The notes beneath the pieces are model-generated. The model made no database searches. It had not been told where the DNA came from and worked only from the letters and a program-made list of their open reading frames with translations. A stretch of 64,000 bases of DNA from Weeksellaceae bacterium (GTDB lineage Bacteria > Bacteroidota > Bacteroidia > Flavobacteriales > Weeksellaceae): positions 1-64,000 of the forward strand of contig JAIBEX010000008.1 in the NCBI GenBank assembly GCA_019459455.1, read 5' to 3'. Below are positions 62,890 through 64,000 of this stretch, piece by piece. Numbering within the stretch: the stretch's first letter is position 1; each line of letters opens with the position of its first letter. The translations under genes were made by a program, and so were the position numbers.

Positions 62890-63891
62890 CTATTTTCTGA
62901 TGATGATGTTTTTGTTGAATGCTTTTTTGACTTGCCAGTAAACCAATTCTCTTTTAAGGGTAGACGCTGCATCAGCATGTTCCATGGGAATCCTCTGAAA
63001 ATTTCTGCTGAAGCTGTCTTTTTTAAGGCCTGCGGTTCCAAAGCTGCAGGTCATTTTGTTGTCTGAAAAAAGCCTGTCGAAAAACTCGTTCTTCACGCCG
63101 AAATCGGTAAACGGAAATGCAAAACCATCTGATAGAAATCCGTGCAGCTTCATGTATTCCAGGCTTTTCACCGTAGAATCGATCTGTTCGTTCGGGGTGA
63201 GTTCGCTGTAATAGGGATGGTCCCAACTGTGCGCTGCGATTCCGAATCCTCTGGCTTTTAACTGATGAAGATCTTCAAGGTTGAGATAAGGTTTATGGGT
63301 TTTGATATAGTCGCTGAAGTACAGGCCGAGTATATCTGCAATCGCGTCCAGTTCTGCCCTTTTTTTGTATCCGCTAGCTAAAACATAGCGGATCAGCTGG
63401 TCCCTTCCACTCAATTGGAAGCCTGGGATTTCCTTTAACTTACCTAAATCTGGGTCTGTCGCCAGTAGCTCTTCCGCCAAAAGGCTGGCTTTGCAGCGGA
63501 ACATAAGGTCCTTCTGATCCACAAAAGCGGGGTTGACGAAATTGATTGCATAGATTCCCTTCCTTTCCAGGATGGGCACCACTACATCCAGAAATTCCGT
63601 AAAGCCGTCATCAAAGGTAAGGAGTGCTATTTTCTTTTCCGGCCGTTTAACAGTATCCGAATATCGGGTGAATTCCTCCCAGTCCACAAAACGGAACTGC
63701 CGCCCGAGGAAATCCAGGTCTTTTTCAAACGCTTTTACGGATTTATATCGGTACAGGTTTTTAAGATGGGGCAAAGGGCCATCCGACACGGTATGATACA
63801 GCGGAATACAGTAATCCAACGGGTAGTTTTGAAGCGCGCTGCTGCCCAAAACCCCCGAAAAAAGCTTCAAGATCCCTTCTTTTATAACCAT
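62890..63891 (-). CDS. Polysaccharide deacetylase (NodB-type)
   Basis: 333 residues. The NodB motif 1 is LLTFDDGFTEFLDVV with the catalytic/metal aspartates near 105. ERKGIYAINFVNPAF and the histidine segment GIAAHSWDHPYYSELTPNEQI (H-x-x-x-H metal pair) follow, then GFAFPFTDFG as the motif 4-5 region. No signal peptide. It would remove acetyl or similar groups from a glycan; target unknown. It starts 67 bases inside the window edge region, next to a cut-off gene. Confidence 0.9.
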   Translation of the reverse strand: MVIKEGILKLFSGVLGSSALQNYPLDYCIPLYHTVSDGPLPHLKNLYRYKSVKAFEKDLDFLGRQFRFVDWEEFTRYSDTVKRPEKKIALLTFDDGFTEFLDVVVPILERKGIYAINFVNPAFVDQKDLMFRCKASLLAEELLATDPDLGKLKEIPGFQLSGRDQLIRYVLASGYKKRAELDAIADILGLYFSDYIKTHKPYLNLEDLHQLKARGFGIAAHSWDHPYYSELTPNEQIDSTVKSLEYMKLHGFLSDGFAFPFTDFGVKNEFFDRLFSDNKMTCSFGTAGLKKDSFSRNFQRIPMEHADAASTLKRELVYWQVKKAFNKNIIIRK

Positions 63892-63957
63892 CAGTCAAAT
63901 ATAAAGTAAAAAACAGAGATTAGGAGTCTGTGATTGATACCGGCGTTTTCAAAATCA

Positions 63958-64000
63958 TCACTCTGCGGTTTCACTGCTGCGGTCTTCTATCCCTATTATT
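63958..64000 (-). CDS. Possible C-terminal end of a gene cut by the window edge
   Basis: On the minus strand one frame is open from the edge for 13 codons (IGIEDRSSETAE) to TGATGA. Too short to identify. It would end about 67 bases before the deacetylase start. Confidence 0.3.
   Translation of the reverse strand, partial: IIGIEDRSSETAE

Noticed and set aside
63915-63957. Short frame beginning MILKTPVSITDS between the edge gene and the deacetylase
   Set aside because: Only 12 codons, no ribosome binding site and no family signal.

Overview
The window is a 64 kb chromosomal piece of a flavobacterium (Bacteroidota), most likely from the Chryseobacterium/Kaistella group. The evidence is a T9SS sorting domain, a class II HMG-CoA reductase, many genes preceded by the Bacteroidota -7 box TAnnTTTG, Bacteroidota-specific families (GSCFA, DUF5683, a long signal peptidase I with an extra N-terminal membrane region, WbqC) and AT-rich intergenic spacers with weak ribosome binding sites. 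It is mostly housekeeping sequence. I see no phage, insertion sequence, integron or CRISPR. The first ~107 bases are poly-C/poly-A and look like a contig-end sequencing artefact.

Layout. 0.1-8 kb: htpG, recA, an MpaB/Lcp-type oxygenase, a DEAD-box helicase, and a pfkA-gap glycolytic pair. 8-20 kb: a secreted reprolysin-type metalloprotease with an adjacent PrcB-like lipoprotein, sucC, a four-gene unit starting with HMG-CoA reductase (including an unlisted 56-residue membrane protein), an MscS channel, a siderophore receptor with a PepSY membrane protein behind two Fur-like palindromes, and an amino-acid permease. 20-33.5 kb: a Uup-like ABC-F ATPase, GH25 lysozyme, NDH-2, trmD, a second DEAD-box helicase, a DUF47-PiT phosphate uptake pair, a polyprenyl synthase, a GSCFA gene broken by one stop codon, and a TatD nuclease. 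33.5-41 kb: an RhlE-like helicase, three secreted proteins of unknown function, the hpt-adk-obg operon, and purA in the opposite direction. 41-49 kb: tonB, then parA-parB-DUF5683-dapB-lepB-wbqC, then a subtilase. An inverted pair of perfect DnaA-box sequences and a partial parS sequence lie next to parAB. 49-64 kb: two lipoproteins, a five-gene unit (UbiA, DprE1-like, DprE2-like, HAD phosphatase, cysteine desulfurase), trxA, two identical tRNA-Asp genes, polA, a YciI protein, an M16 peptidase and a polysaccharide deacetylase.

The most interesting system is the block at 50.6-54.2 kb. A UbiA-type phosphoribosyltransferase, an FAD oxidase closely resembling mycobacterial DprE1, a partner short-chain reductase and a HAD phosphatase together match every step needed to make polyprenyl-phospho-arabinofuranose, the lipid-linked arabinose donor best known from mycobacteria. 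The position equivalent to the benzothiazinone-reactive cysteine of DprE1 is alanine here. What the arabinose would decorate is not encoded in the window.
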